From NCBI GenBank assembly GCA_025765615.1, contig JAIVFJ010000432.1, positions 1-42,291 of the forward strand: 42,291 nucleotides of DNA. The letters are read 5' to 3'. The notes under the pieces were generated by a model, which did not search any database, was not told the DNA's origin, and saw only the letters and a program-made list of their open reading frames with translations. The DNA is from Zopfochytrium polystomum (Eukaryota; Chytridiomycota; Chytridiomycetes; Chytridiales; Chytridiaceae). Both the position numbers and the translations under genes were made by a program. Position 1 is the stretch's first letter; each line of letters begins with the position of its first letter. Below, one piece after another: positions 19,635 through 29,634 of this stretch.

Positions 19635-20485
19635 GGGGAAGGATGGGGGCACGGGTGTGGAGACAAGGAGAACGAAGTTGCTGAAGACTGTGCAGACTGG
19701 AGGGAGCGACAAGTGCCGCGATGGCACGCGATGTTGGGGCAGGGGTAAAGGTCGAGGAGGCGACAAGGGATGGAGGCAGTCCGCGGAACGGGTGCGGGCC
19801 GTGGGAGGCGTGGAAGGGGTGGGAAAGGTATCGGTATGAAGTGATTTCAAGAAGGATTACGTGATGAAATGGCATGCGGGAAGTGGACTTCTTTGAGCGT
19901 TGCCAAGTATATATTTACATATCTGTTGTTTGTTCCTGGAGTTCTGTGATCAACTGTAATTGGAGGAGGGAAAACGCGCGTTCCGCTTCGCCATTACACC
20001 AGTTGCCCCTTGACAAGGTCTCTCCCCGCTGCATCCCCTCGAAGACCGCAAGGCAGCGGCCTGTCCACAATGGCGTCAAGAGCTGTACCTCGGTTGACAA
20101 GCGGCATGAGAAGGAGTGACGGCGACAGCTCAGGCTGTATGCCGGCGAATTGGCCGTAGGACCAGCTCGCCCTGGGTACAATCCGAGCTGACGCTGCCAT
20201 TCCTTCTCGTTCCGTTCGTCAAACCGAGGCACCTCTCATCGCCATTGCGGTACAGGTCGCTTCCGTGTGTGTGTCCTCGAAGGAGCGCAGCTGGAAGTGA
20301 CACCGTGTCGATGGTTGGCTGTTGAAGGTCTGTGGACAACGAGAAGTCGGAAACGCGAGTGTGAGAATCAGAGATTCAATGCGCCACACCCCTGGAAAAG
20401 GGCACAAGAGCGGAAAACACCAGACACAAACACAGACACACAAAAGCGAAAATACAAGGGCGGCACCCACGCAAGCACTGCCTGA
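19635..20485. other. Spacer after SANT copy 1
   Basis: The first 220 bases match the 3' flank of SANT copy 2 (28796-29058), marking the edge of the duplication near 19855. Beyond it I see no supported gene; a minus-strand open frame at about 19915-20232 has no recognisable pattern. Confidence 0.5.
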
Positions 20486-20765
20486 ACGACAAGGCGAACG
20501 TCCGCAAGAAATCAGTGCGCAGGCGCGGATGGTGCAGCGATCGCGTCGAGCGGCGCGCGGCGGGGCCGCGGAGCAGAGCGCGAGCGGGAGCGGGATCGGA
20601 TGTAGCGGGATCTGGCCGTGAAGGTGTGGGGTTAGGGGTTTGAACGTTATGATCACGTGTTTTGACGAGGGGGATCTTCGCGGTGGCACCAAAATCGAGA
20701 CCTTTATCGGGAGACCACCGTTAAGCCTGCTTTCTTTCGCTGGGATGTTACGTCGAAAGTTCAGG
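20486..20765 (+). pseudogene. Degraded copy of the 3' part of the DUF5522-like gene
   Basis: Sequence from the last exon and 3' flank of the gene at 13880-14601 recurs here. The start cgacaaggcgaacgtc is shared, then the basic coding stretch with small deletions, then a closely matching 3' flank (cgttatgatcacgtgtttt and gatcttcgcggtggcacca in both). The Cys-rich exon is missing, and the upstream sequence (actgcctgaacgacaag) diverges from the intact gene, so it cannot make the protein. It lies just beyond the edge of the duplicated SANT block. Confidence 0.7.
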
Positions 20766-21438
20766 ACTCCTAGACTTGACGATATGGGGTACTGTGGGGT
20801 GCGACTGCCAAGTAATGCGCCGAGTGCCAGCCGTCAGACCCATACTGCCGTGCAACGTTCTAGGTGAATTGCTGTAATTGCGAAATGACTCGGGAAACAG
20901 TGGATACAGCGTCGCGTTGATATGGAACGCATCTCCGTGCTCGCAGCAGCACGAACGGATATGCAATGCCGTGTGTGATAGGGCTACGAAGTTTCTCTAG
21001 AGCTCTTCACTTGGGTGCGCGCTCAGCTGGTACCTTAATCTGCCCCAAAAAGCGGCAGCACCTCTGACTGACTAGTGGAGCCCTCATGAAACACCTCTAC
21101 CCGACGCCCATAGCGTCCGAATGCCTCCTTATGTGGAGATGTGACACCGTTCCTTCCGAATCATTAAGCTGGAAGTGGCGATACGGTGAAAGCTTTCTTC
21201 AGTGCTGCAGCGTTGCAGTTTTGTTGTTTCATCAGGAATTGTTTTTGTTTTTGTTTTTTCCCCCCCGGCAATGTAGCATCAAGAGATTTTTTTTTTCCGG
21301 CCCTTCGCTACTGCTTCGTGCTCTTTTCCCCTTTTTTGACTCGTGTCCATCCCCGGATGTGAATCTACAGACTCTGAAGCCCGTCCTCTCTTTTGAAAGT
21401 ACCTCGTCGTCCTTCCTGCTTTCCTCACCCAAAGACAC

Positions 21439-21490
<52 letters not shown>

Positions 21491-21621
21491 TCGATAAGAC
21501 CACGATTCAAACGAAACGCAGCGCATTTGCGAAAGGGGAATTGAATGGGACTGATACAACAACTGCTGATGAGGTAACAAAGTAAACAAACATTGCCACA
21601 AACACACACACGACAAACGAT
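20766..21621. other. Spacer containing a CA microsatellite
   Basis: No supported gene. Several open frames exist only because of the dinucleotide repeat at 21435-21486. The last 150 bases should hold the 3' end of the Ubl-RING transcript on the minus strand. Confidence 0.5.
21435..21486. repeat. (AC)n microsatellite
   Basis: About 26 AC units with one interruption (caaac). Confidence 0.9.
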
Positions 21622-23845
21622 TCAGCGGTAGATGAGGCGTACCACCGTCGGGTCCTCCGCGTCGGTGGTGTACGCTTCCTTGCCAACGTCAGCAAGCGAG
21701 AGGTGAGCGCCCAAGAAACGGACTTGCTCGGTCCGGACCTCCGCGCGGCACATCTGGCACTGGAGGGGGTGAGACTTGGTCGGAGCCGCTCCCACTGCCG
21801 CAAACGCGGCCGCCGCCTTCGTAGCGTTCGTCGCGGCTTGTCGGAAGCAGTCGCTGCAGGCCTGTTTTTCCCGTGGGGCATTCGCTGTCAGAAAGGTATT
21901 CAAAAGAGAAAAAGAAAATTAAAAAACCTCTGTCCTACCCGATGTCCACATGGACTAAACTCAACATTGCACTCTGCATTCATGCAGATGCAACAAACGT
22001 CGGTGCCGAGGCCAACGATCCGTTCCGTCCTTCGCCGCACACTCTGCGATGGACTTGACCGCCGCAACCAGGCTGTCGACGGCGGCGGGGGTGACGGCGT
22101 CCTGATCCTGGTCAAACAGGGCGTACCACGGGAATCCGTACCGGACGTACAGCTCGTGCGAGACGACGGGAGGCGGGGCGGGGCGGCCCGTGTAGATGGG
22201 CCAGAGGACCGTGTTGAGCACGTTGACGCGGCAGCGCTGCGCGCGGGCCAGGCAGTACTGCGACAGCGGCGTGGGGTCCGTGTACACCTTTTGCTTAATC
22301 TTTCCGCCGGCGGCAAAGCCCATGTCGTGGGCGCCTTCGAAGGAGCCTCCGCCGCGCAGACGGAGCACAAGGTGGATGATGGCCTCCGGCTCCACGCCGT
22401 AGTCCGTGAGGGTGCGCCCGTCCTCGAGCTGCCTACCGGCGTAAATAAGGCGCTGCTGATCCGGCGGGATGCCCTCTCTGTCCTGAATCATCTTCTTCAT
22501 CTCCTCGACCGTGATTTCGCTCGTCTCCAGGTCAAACTCCAGCGTCTTGCCGATGAGCGTCTTTACGCAGACGCAGCCAAACCAGCTTCCGTCAAACTCA
22601 AACTCGACCTTGGCGGCGTCCAGACCCAGCTCCGCGAGTGTGACCTTGGCCTCGCGGATGGAGGGTACCGAAAAACACGACGGCGTCGCCCACGGACGAG
22701 GCCTGCTTCGCGCGGGGTCGTGCTGGTCGGCACGGATGCGCCGCAAGCGCGGGATCCACACGGTACATTCCGTTTCTCGGAGCGGGAACACGTCGATGCG
22801 CAGGACCGCCCTCGACCTTTGGAATCTTGCCCTGCTCCTTGAGCTGGCGCTCAATGGTCGCGGGGTTGTCCAGGGGCATGGCGACAAACTGGCGCACAAC
22901 GTCCTCCTCTTGGTTGTTGCCGCGATCGTGGGACGACAACCCCGTCGAGCCACGGCTGGTGCGGGCACGCGACATAATTCTGCGACCGTCCCTGGCGCAG
23001 CGGGGCCTCTTCGGGACCGTCCTCATCCATAGCGTCGTCGTAGTCGGCGTCGTCGTCTTCGTGGTTGTTGCCGGCCGCATTATCCTTCCAATATCGGCCG
23101 TCCACAGCATTGACGGCGCCGACGCCAATCTTGACGGCAAACGCCGATCGAGCACTGCAGCCGAACAGCATCCACATGGCCTCGGCCTGGTACATGGGGA
23201 GTGCGACGGAGCCGTCATCGAGCTGGACGAGGGGGAAGGTTCCGAGGCCCTGGCGGGAGGGAGCGGGCCTTGCCGTCGTCAGGGACGCGGATGGTGCGCT
23301 GGAAGCTCAGGTTGAAGGCGCCGTCGAAAAAGGAGAGCTTGCTGTCGTAGTCGCCACCCTGCACGGCTGGCTGGGTGGAGTGGTCTTGCGCGACGAGGAT
23401 GGTGTCGTTGTAAATGTCGAGGAACGAGCGGTCCAGGTGGTCCGCAGCGAGGCGCGGGAGGGGGCGCGCGCGGGGGCGTGAAAAGTTGAGGCCGTTGACA
23501 TGGCGTGCCGTCAACGACCAGGCGGAGTTTCGGCGGGGCGGAGCGGTGAGAATTTTTCTTTCTGTTATTGGCGCTCTTGTTGTTGGTGGTGGGTTGATCG
23601 TGATCGTCTTCTTCTTCTGCGGTTTCGGCATCGACTTTGATGGCGTGGATGGCGGTGCGCTGGACCTTTGCGAACCAGTCCGGGTCGGTCGTCGGGACCG
23701 TCAACCGCCACTCGCGTCCTGTGGCAGTGTTCTTGACGTTGACTCCGACGCAGGGCCCGGGCGAGGAGGACGAGGAGGAGGACGAGGAGGAAGACGAGGA
23801 GGCGGAGTTCCTGGCGGCGGCGGCGGGGGCAGCAACAGGGATCAT
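21622..23845 (-). CDS. Ubiquitin-like domain plus RING-finger protein (frame-disrupted)
   Basis: Read 5' to 3' on the minus strand, starting [10 protein letters not shown] with a poly-Ser run. An N-terminal domain ([51 protein letters not shown]) resembles, as I recall, the N-terminal part of fungal proteins that carry an internal ubiquitin. A ubiquitin-like domain occupies about 22579-22348, retaining [20 protein letters not shown] and LVLRLRGG. Then comes a conserved region ([27 protein letters not shown]) and a C3HC4-type RING ([27 protein letters not shown]) split by an intron at 21862-21938. RING plus ubiquitin suggests an E3 ligase. Single-base frame changes occur near 23503, 23248, 22942, 22816, 22650-22770 (two) and 22040, mostly in short homopolymers. 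Without correction the message is not translatable end to end. Final stop is at 21622-21624. Confidence 0.65.
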
Positions 23846-23995
23846 GCTTTCCTTTCTTTTACTTTGAGTGTTTTTGAATTTTTTTTTTTTTTTCTTGTTT
23901 CCTGCTTCGATCTTTTTAATGTGTGTGACGGGGAAAGAAGTTGCCAGTGCACGGCTGGACAGGGTTGCAAGAGAGAGACAGAGCGACAGACAGAC

Positions 23996-24032
<37 letters not shown>

Positions 24033-24076
24033 GAGGGAGAGAGAGAGAGGGAGAGAGAGAGAGAGAGAGAGAGAGA
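23996..24076. repeat. (GA)n microsatellite
   Basis: About 40 GA units with several GGGA interruptions, preceded by a short GACA run (23980-23996). Confidence 0.9.
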
Positions 24077-24217
24077 TGTGGCACAGTCGCGGGCCGCGAC
24101 GGATACCGCCCTTCACTTTGCCTTCTAAACGACATTGCAGGGAGAACGCGCGGCTGCTCATTCAAGAAAAAGAGCACACTTTCAAAGCAGGCGGACTGCG
24201 TAGTCTTGCTGTTATCT

Positions 24218-24243
24218 TGTTGTTGTTGTTGTTGTTGTTGTTG
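24218..24243. repeat. (TTG)n trinucleotide repeat
   Basis: Eight to nine uninterrupted TTG units. Confidence 0.9.
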
Positions 24244-24544
24244 ATATAAAGAAAAAGAGATGGAGAAGATGAAAGGGCGGGAGGGGCAATGCGTATGTGT
24301 GTGCGTGTGCATGCCCTCGCGAAGGCAGAGAAGAGAAATAGAAACGAAAGGCAGAAGAACAAGAAGGCGAAGAGAGCACGCCCAATCTGCTTGTTTTACC
24401 CAATCACCGTCAAAGATCAAACCCCCTCCCCTCCATTCACATCTACTTCTTTGTGCCCGATTTCGGCACGTCCACATTGGAAATAATGATTTTGACAACG
24501 AATAAGAACTGCTCAGTTCCTTATTACCAATTTGAGCACTCGAA

Positions 24545-24680
24545 AGCCGCCAAAGAAGACACCAGCCATCGCGTAGCCTTCGTGGGATGGTTGCGGTCAC
24601 GTTGACTGTGCTCACCTTGAAATCTCATTTTGATCGAAAATAATACTATAACGCTTGCTGGTAAGTTTTGGGTGGACTAA
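24545..24680 (+). pseudogene. Degraded copy of the DUF5522-like gene (exon 1 end and exon 2)
   Basis: The stretch gccgccaaagaagacaccag aligns with the end of exon 1 of the intact gene, and tgactgtgctcaccttgaaa with the start of its exon 2. The exon 2 donor is still visible (gcttgctggtaagttttggg against gcttgccggtaagtttttgg). The codon for the CCG motif has become an in-frame TAA region and the segment between the two exons, including the intron, is mostly deleted. It lies upstream of the degraded SANT block, in the same relative order as the intact gene and SANT copy 1, so it was probably duplicated with it. Confidence 0.65.
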
Positions 24681-25599
24681 GGCCGCTCCCATCCTCAAAT
24701 TTGCTGAACAGGATTTTCAAACCCTCAGAGCATGTAAGTTTTACTGAGCCGGCCAGGCCTGGCATACAGTAGGAGATTTGTGTCGACTGGCAAGCTGACG
24801 CCGCAGGATTGCCTTTAGGTAAACAGAATCGACGGCGGTCAGAATAGCGCTGTGGTAGGCTGTGATCCAGCCATACAATCGCAATCCATCCTTCACTGCA
24901 AAGTGTGAAGTCCTTTGGCAGGACCACAGGTATAATGGGGACTTTCGTGAAATGAGCACCCAGCAGCAATTAGATCAGTAGCTTCAGATCATGATAGAGC
25001 TGCACGATCTGGATGCAGGCTGGAGAGTTCAGAGCAATTTCGGGCTGAAAGAGTGTGAAAGAGGCCCTCATATGCTTCAACATGGATATCGGGGGCAAGG
25101 CAAGACGATACTCGCTGTGTTTGCGTCATTTTCCTGCCCGTGGAACTGGGCGGCGGTTTGCAACAACCCCTCTTCAGCAACTCCCTTCCAAGATCTCCCC
25201 CTCCATTCCATCAGAAAATAATTTTGGATCTGCTGCTTCTTTGGACCTTCCGTCCTTCTTTAGTCATGAGTCGCTCTGGGTCCTCAATGCGGCTCATTCA
25301 GTGTCACCATCTTTGTGGCCGCTTTTGGGTCGAAAGTGTTGTCCCTCGCCTTCCTCACTATGTTAGCGTCCATGACCCCGGCACTGCAAGGCGCCTCATC
25401 GCATGGCAGAGCTATTCACGGGGGCTAGTCAGGGGACCAATCTGTCGATGGACCATGCTCCGCTGCCCATTGACCTTTTCCCTGCCGCGACGCTCTACTC
25501 CTTCAGATATTACTACCTTACAACCAGTACTACTGAGAAAACACTGTCATCGCAGGCAGCGACGGTGATTTGGGTTAGTATCCAACGCGCAGTCTCAAT
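24681..25599. other. Spacer without a supported gene
   Basis: Occupies the place that 14.6-16.3 kb has in the first copy of the duplicated block, but I see no clear similarity by eye. Open frames on both strands lack recognisable domains. Confidence 0.4.
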
Positions 25600-26110
25600 A
25601 TTCATCTTGGCCAACCGGAGCGAGATCGACGGCGGAAAGAAAAAATTTTGATTTTTCTCCGCCGGTCGCCACCCTCTTCGACGACATCCTCCCCACCGTG
25701 AAGGCCGCGTCCCACCCCGCCTTCCCCAGCCGCCAACCGGCCCGCAAAGCCCTCCACCAGATTCGAGGCCCTAAATCCATCCGGACTTGTACGGTTGGAA
25801 AGCCAGTCACCTACCTCGGAAGACACACGACTCCCCTAGCAGCCGATTCACTCGGACGCAGCAAAAACCAATAGGTTGGTGCACCTTCCTTTTTCTTTGC
25901 CGCGCTTGCGGCGCATCGGCATGTGCAGAGGCCTCCTTCTGCGCGCAGCTTTATTTTCAAATAGGGGTGCCCCCAAAGCAACGAAGAGAGCCCGTGCTCT
26001 TTTCGTGGCCAGGAGATCCGAGATGTGCAGGCAAAAAGATGGTATCAGCGCCTATCTTAGGGGGTGTCATACGGGACCTGTGGCGCTAGGTATCCTGGTG
26101 GCTCAGCCAT
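25600..26110 (-). pseudogene. Degraded copy of the orphan gene at 16313-16876
   Basis: The start context survives (atggctgagcc on the minus strand, 26110). The C-terminal end still aligns: TGFPTVQ against TGLYTVR, GWDAAFTVG against RWDAAFTAM, EKSKFF against EKSKNF. The DNA at the 3' end also matches (gtgaaggccgcgtcccac and the AT-rich aattttgatttttc). The middle is rearranged and contains stops soon after the start, so the protein is lost. This decay while the partner at 16313 stays open suggests only the first copy is functional. Confidence 0.55.
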
Positions 26111-26556
26111 AAGGCGCTGGGTGCCTACATACCGATGTAGCTCCAAGGCTGAGGGAGGTCGCGGGCCGAGGAAGATCACCCTGCTCTGCAGAGCGGTCAT
26201 TTCTGGAATTTATTTCGTTTCATTTCTCTTATCCATCCTTTCTTGCGAGTAGTACTGCGCTTGGTGACAGGGGGGAGGGAGGCTGCACTCTACGCGGGTG
26301 GTGCGCGGGCGGAGATCCGATCGCAGCCGCTGCGGCCGGCCCTGCGACGCTTACTAACCCAACCTAACCCCTCGCCTTGCACCGTCTTTCTCTCTCTCCT
26401 CCAGTCCCAGGGACCAAACGGGGGAAGTTGATTGTTTGCCACGACAAATCCAATGTGGGTTTCCTCATTGGCTGGTTTGGATGATGCTGACGAATAATTC
26501 TTCCGGCCTGCTCCCTCACTGACAAGTCCTCGAACTACTGCAACCCAATCAACTGA
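26111..26556. other. Divergent promoter region of the second copy of the block
   Basis: Matches 16877-17367 in patches (gaagttgattgtttgcc is shared), without the 30-T tract. No gene. Confidence 0.5.
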
Positions 26557-28795
26557 ATGGGCAAAGCAAAGCGCGCCGAAAGCCCGAAACGCCAGAACGG
26601 CGGCTCGAGCGGCCACGTAGAGGAAAACACCGCTTTCGACCTCACAAGAGTTGGCGCCCGCGAAAGGCGCGGCAAGCGGTGACTCTATCCCACGCCCACA
26701 GTCCACCGCACATCCGGCCGTCGACACGGCCGCGTTCTACAGAAAGTCGTTGGCAGATCTCACTGCGGTGACGCCAATTCCCAGAAAGAGAAGCGTCGCG
26801 ACCGCCGAGAGCTCCAACGCGCCAACCAGCCGTGACCCAGGCCCCGTCTACGGACGCGCAAATGGAAACCTCGTCGCCAATCGTGCCGGAAAACCACTCG
26901 TCTACCATCCCAGAACATGCATCTGCCGCTGGAGAGGCTGGTTCTCCTGTCGTGGCGAAGAAGGAGCCTCGAAATCGCCGCTACCGTTGCGACGGCTTGC
27001 AGCTCGACAATCCATTCGGGAATCTGGTCTCTGAGATACCTCCCACGAACGCGCGATACGCGACGAGGCGACGCACGGCCGAGGCAGCTGCGGTCTCCAC
27101 TGGAGGCCTGTCAATGCCTCCAGACGCCTCCTCTGCCCCAACGACACCGGTCGTCGCGAGCAAGCCTCTGACTGGCAAAGCACAAAAGGGGAAAACGGGG
27201 GACGAAAGCGGAAAAGTCGCGACGGACAGAGAAACCTGCAACCGTGGAGACGGAGAAACCTTCGAAGCCGGAAAAGCCGGTGAAGCGACCGACGGACGCG
27301 TGGTCCCAGTGTCGCAAGCGCGACTGAATCAGAAAGGGTGGCGAATGTTACCGAAGGGACTGAAATCGCGTCGACGGAGATCAAAGCTGAGCCACCCGCG
27401 GAGCCGAGCGCCGCTCAGGAAAAAGAAACGGCAACAGCAGAGCCGGACATCAGACACCTAGAAAGCGGGGCACCCGAGGCTCCTCCCGTCTCGCATAGTA
27501 CCTCTGAACAACAGCACAAAGTCGATGCTATTGAGCTTTCGGATTCGGCAGTCCCGATTCCGACCGAGGACTCGCAAAGTACCAACAAAGAGACAGGCAC
27601 CGCTCAACGCTGCTCTCGCGACGTTAGGGAACGGAATCGGAAAAGGTTGGCGAAAAACCTCCAGTGCTAAAATCTTCCAATGGAGCTGGACCAGGAAGCG
27701 ACAGCACCGAAGAGTCGCCAGCGGCGAGAAGCGAACACTCCGGAGCCCACGAAGGCAGCAACCAAGACGAGCCCTCCAATGAAGGCCACTGCAGCCGTTG
27801 CACCCGTCAAGCCCACTGGCGGCCCCGGTCTACTTGCGAGAGCGGCCCGGAGACGGCGCGGCGCAGACCAGCAGCTGGTTGCCGGCCTCAATATCACCCC
27901 GCCTCGGGCGTCTTCCGCCGCCGCCCCGCGACCGCCTCGCACCTTCCCTGGCCGCATCACGCGAAACCGCGTCCACGAAGGCGAGTCGATCCTTGCGTTG
28001 GCCTTCGCGCGGACGTCGCAGAAGCTTTACTCGATCACCAAGATGGCCTGCCCCATACCAGATATCGTGACGGATGTGGCCTGGCTGCCTGCTTTGGAAG
28101 ACCGATGTAAAAGCAGGTTTGACGTGCCCGATTGGGTTTTCTCGCCGCGGGGGAGAATCTGTCCCACTGGCAAGAACACGGTGATTCCGGCGAACGACGT
28201 GGTCGATCCAGAGTTCAGCACGCTCAAAACGAATGCTCCGACGCTGCAGGACGGCGGCGAAAAGTACTCGGACCTGGGGCACCCGACTCCGCCAAGTGAG
28301 TCGTGCGATGTGCCACTTCCACCGGTCGCCACGCTGATGGAAGTGTCGACTGAAGTGATCCCCTCTGCCTCACCGACCCACCACGAAATCGCAAAGCGAT
28401 CCATCGAAGCCGTTCAATCCTCCGCTCCCTACCCGCCAGCCAAACGTCTCCGCTGGCGCTGGCTCGACCCAAACCCTCCCCTCGCCCCACAGTACCCCGA
28501 CCTCCACCGCTTCACCCACCCCCTCGATGAGACCCACACCTCCCACAGCCACCACCTCCCCATCGAACACACGCTCCTCCCCGCCCCGGCCTGGCTCCCC
28601 CGCGAGCTCGACGACCTCGCAGCCGGCCTGGCCACGGTCGGCAAGAGCTTCACGCGGATCGCGCGGGACTTTGTGAGGACGCGGCCGACGGCGGATTGCG
28701 TGGAGGCGTACTATATGCGGAAGCACGAGACTACGGAGGGCGGCGGGGTGGTTGCGGGTGAGGAGGAAGGGGCCGGTCGCGATGGCGGTCAGTAG
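26557..28795 (+). pseudogene. SANT/Myb-like protein, copy 2 (multiple frameshifts)
   Basis: Colinear with copy 1 at 17368-19634. The start at 26557 (MGKAKRAESPK) soon leaves frame; the island AAFYRKSLADL is in a second frame (26651-26830), GLQLDNPFGNLVSEIPPTNAR in a third (26832-27200), an acidic part follows in another (27338-27670), and then one frame runs unbroken from 27680 to 28795. That last frame includes the join that is broken in copy 1, the island SRFDVPDWVFSPRGRICPTG and the SANT domain (about 28590-28735, ending CVEAYYMRKHE). Just after the SANT an inserted base (gagactacgg against gagatacgg) replaces the copy 1 C-terminus with a Gly/Glu-rich one. At least four lesions in the 5' half make it a likely pseudogene, though its 3' half remains well conserved and could be a shorter gene starting at 27680. 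Confidence 0.6.
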
Positions 28796-29442
28796 GGCGG
28801 CGGTTGCCGGCGGCGGCGGCGGCTGGTGGGGTTGATGAGTGGAAGGATGGTGGCGCGGGTGTGGAGACGAGGAGGACGAGGTTGACTGAAGACTGTGCAG
28901 GCTGGAGGGATTGACAGTGATGGGACCGCACACGATGTTGGGTCAGTGCCAAAGGTCGATGAGGTGGCGCGAGTGGAGGCAGTCCGCGGAACGGGTGCCG
29001 GCCGTGGGAGGCGTGGAAGGGGTGGGAAAGGAGTTGCGATGAAGTGATGCATTGCAGAAGGTGTTTACTTTCTGTTTCGAGTCAATATTTATGTTGTCAT
29101 CTTGGATTCACGGTGCATGAAACCAACTCTCGGCAGCACTGACCCCATCGAAATAAGTCGGGAGGGTATTTTTTAGGCATGTTCCAGCAGAACCCTGCGT
29201 GTTGGAGCCAAGCAGTAAACCATCATGAAACTATCTGACTCCTGAGGATCGTTCACTTCATGACATAAGGGCAAGTCGTACATCGGACCAAACTCCGAGT
29301 CAATACGAAATGATTCAGAAAGCGTCAATGTATTACCCAAGAAGTGAACAGGAGGTGTCACTTAACCGCGTAATTCAGTGGACCTCAATAAACGTACAAG
29401 CCTGATTGTGAACAATATGGTGCAGTGACTCTGGATGCCCCG
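28796..29442. other. 3' flank of the duplicated block and spacer
   Basis: 28796-29058 matches the 3' flank of copy 1 (cagtccgcggaacgggtgc and ggaaggggtgggaaagg in both). Beyond about 29060 the similarity stops. No gene seen to 29442. Confidence 0.5.
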
Positions 29443-29634
29443 CTACCTCAATTGAGTAACCTTACCCAATTTTTTAATTGCATAATCTCGCCTGTTTGCA
29501 TCACCGTCATTTGAACCATCGCTGTCTGATGATGAACTGACACTCTCGGAACTGTTTGAGTCCTCCGCGGAAAAGCCAACACCGGTGTCTGACTCCTCGT
29601 AACTTGTTTCATCACCCTTGTGGCCGCTCTGCGA

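Larger units (their letters stand above)
23846..24544. other. Low-complexity region upstream of the Ubl-RING gene
   Basis: Contains the GA and TTG microsatellites and a T-rich run at about 23880-23893. No supported gene; open frames in this interval code only for Arg-Glu or Ser-Leu dipeptide repeats. Confidence 0.6.

Noticed and set aside
21232..21616. Cys-Val repeat proteins over the AC tract
   Set aside because: They exist only because the dinucleotide repeat is open in several frames.
21703..22842. Plus-strand open frame of 379 codons opposite the Ubl-RING gene
   Set aside because: The minus strand carries unmistakable ubiquitin and RING motifs; the plus frame has none.
23868..24249. Arg-Glu repeat protein over the GA tract
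   Set aside because: Dipeptide repeat from the microsatellite, no conserved flank on the plus strand.
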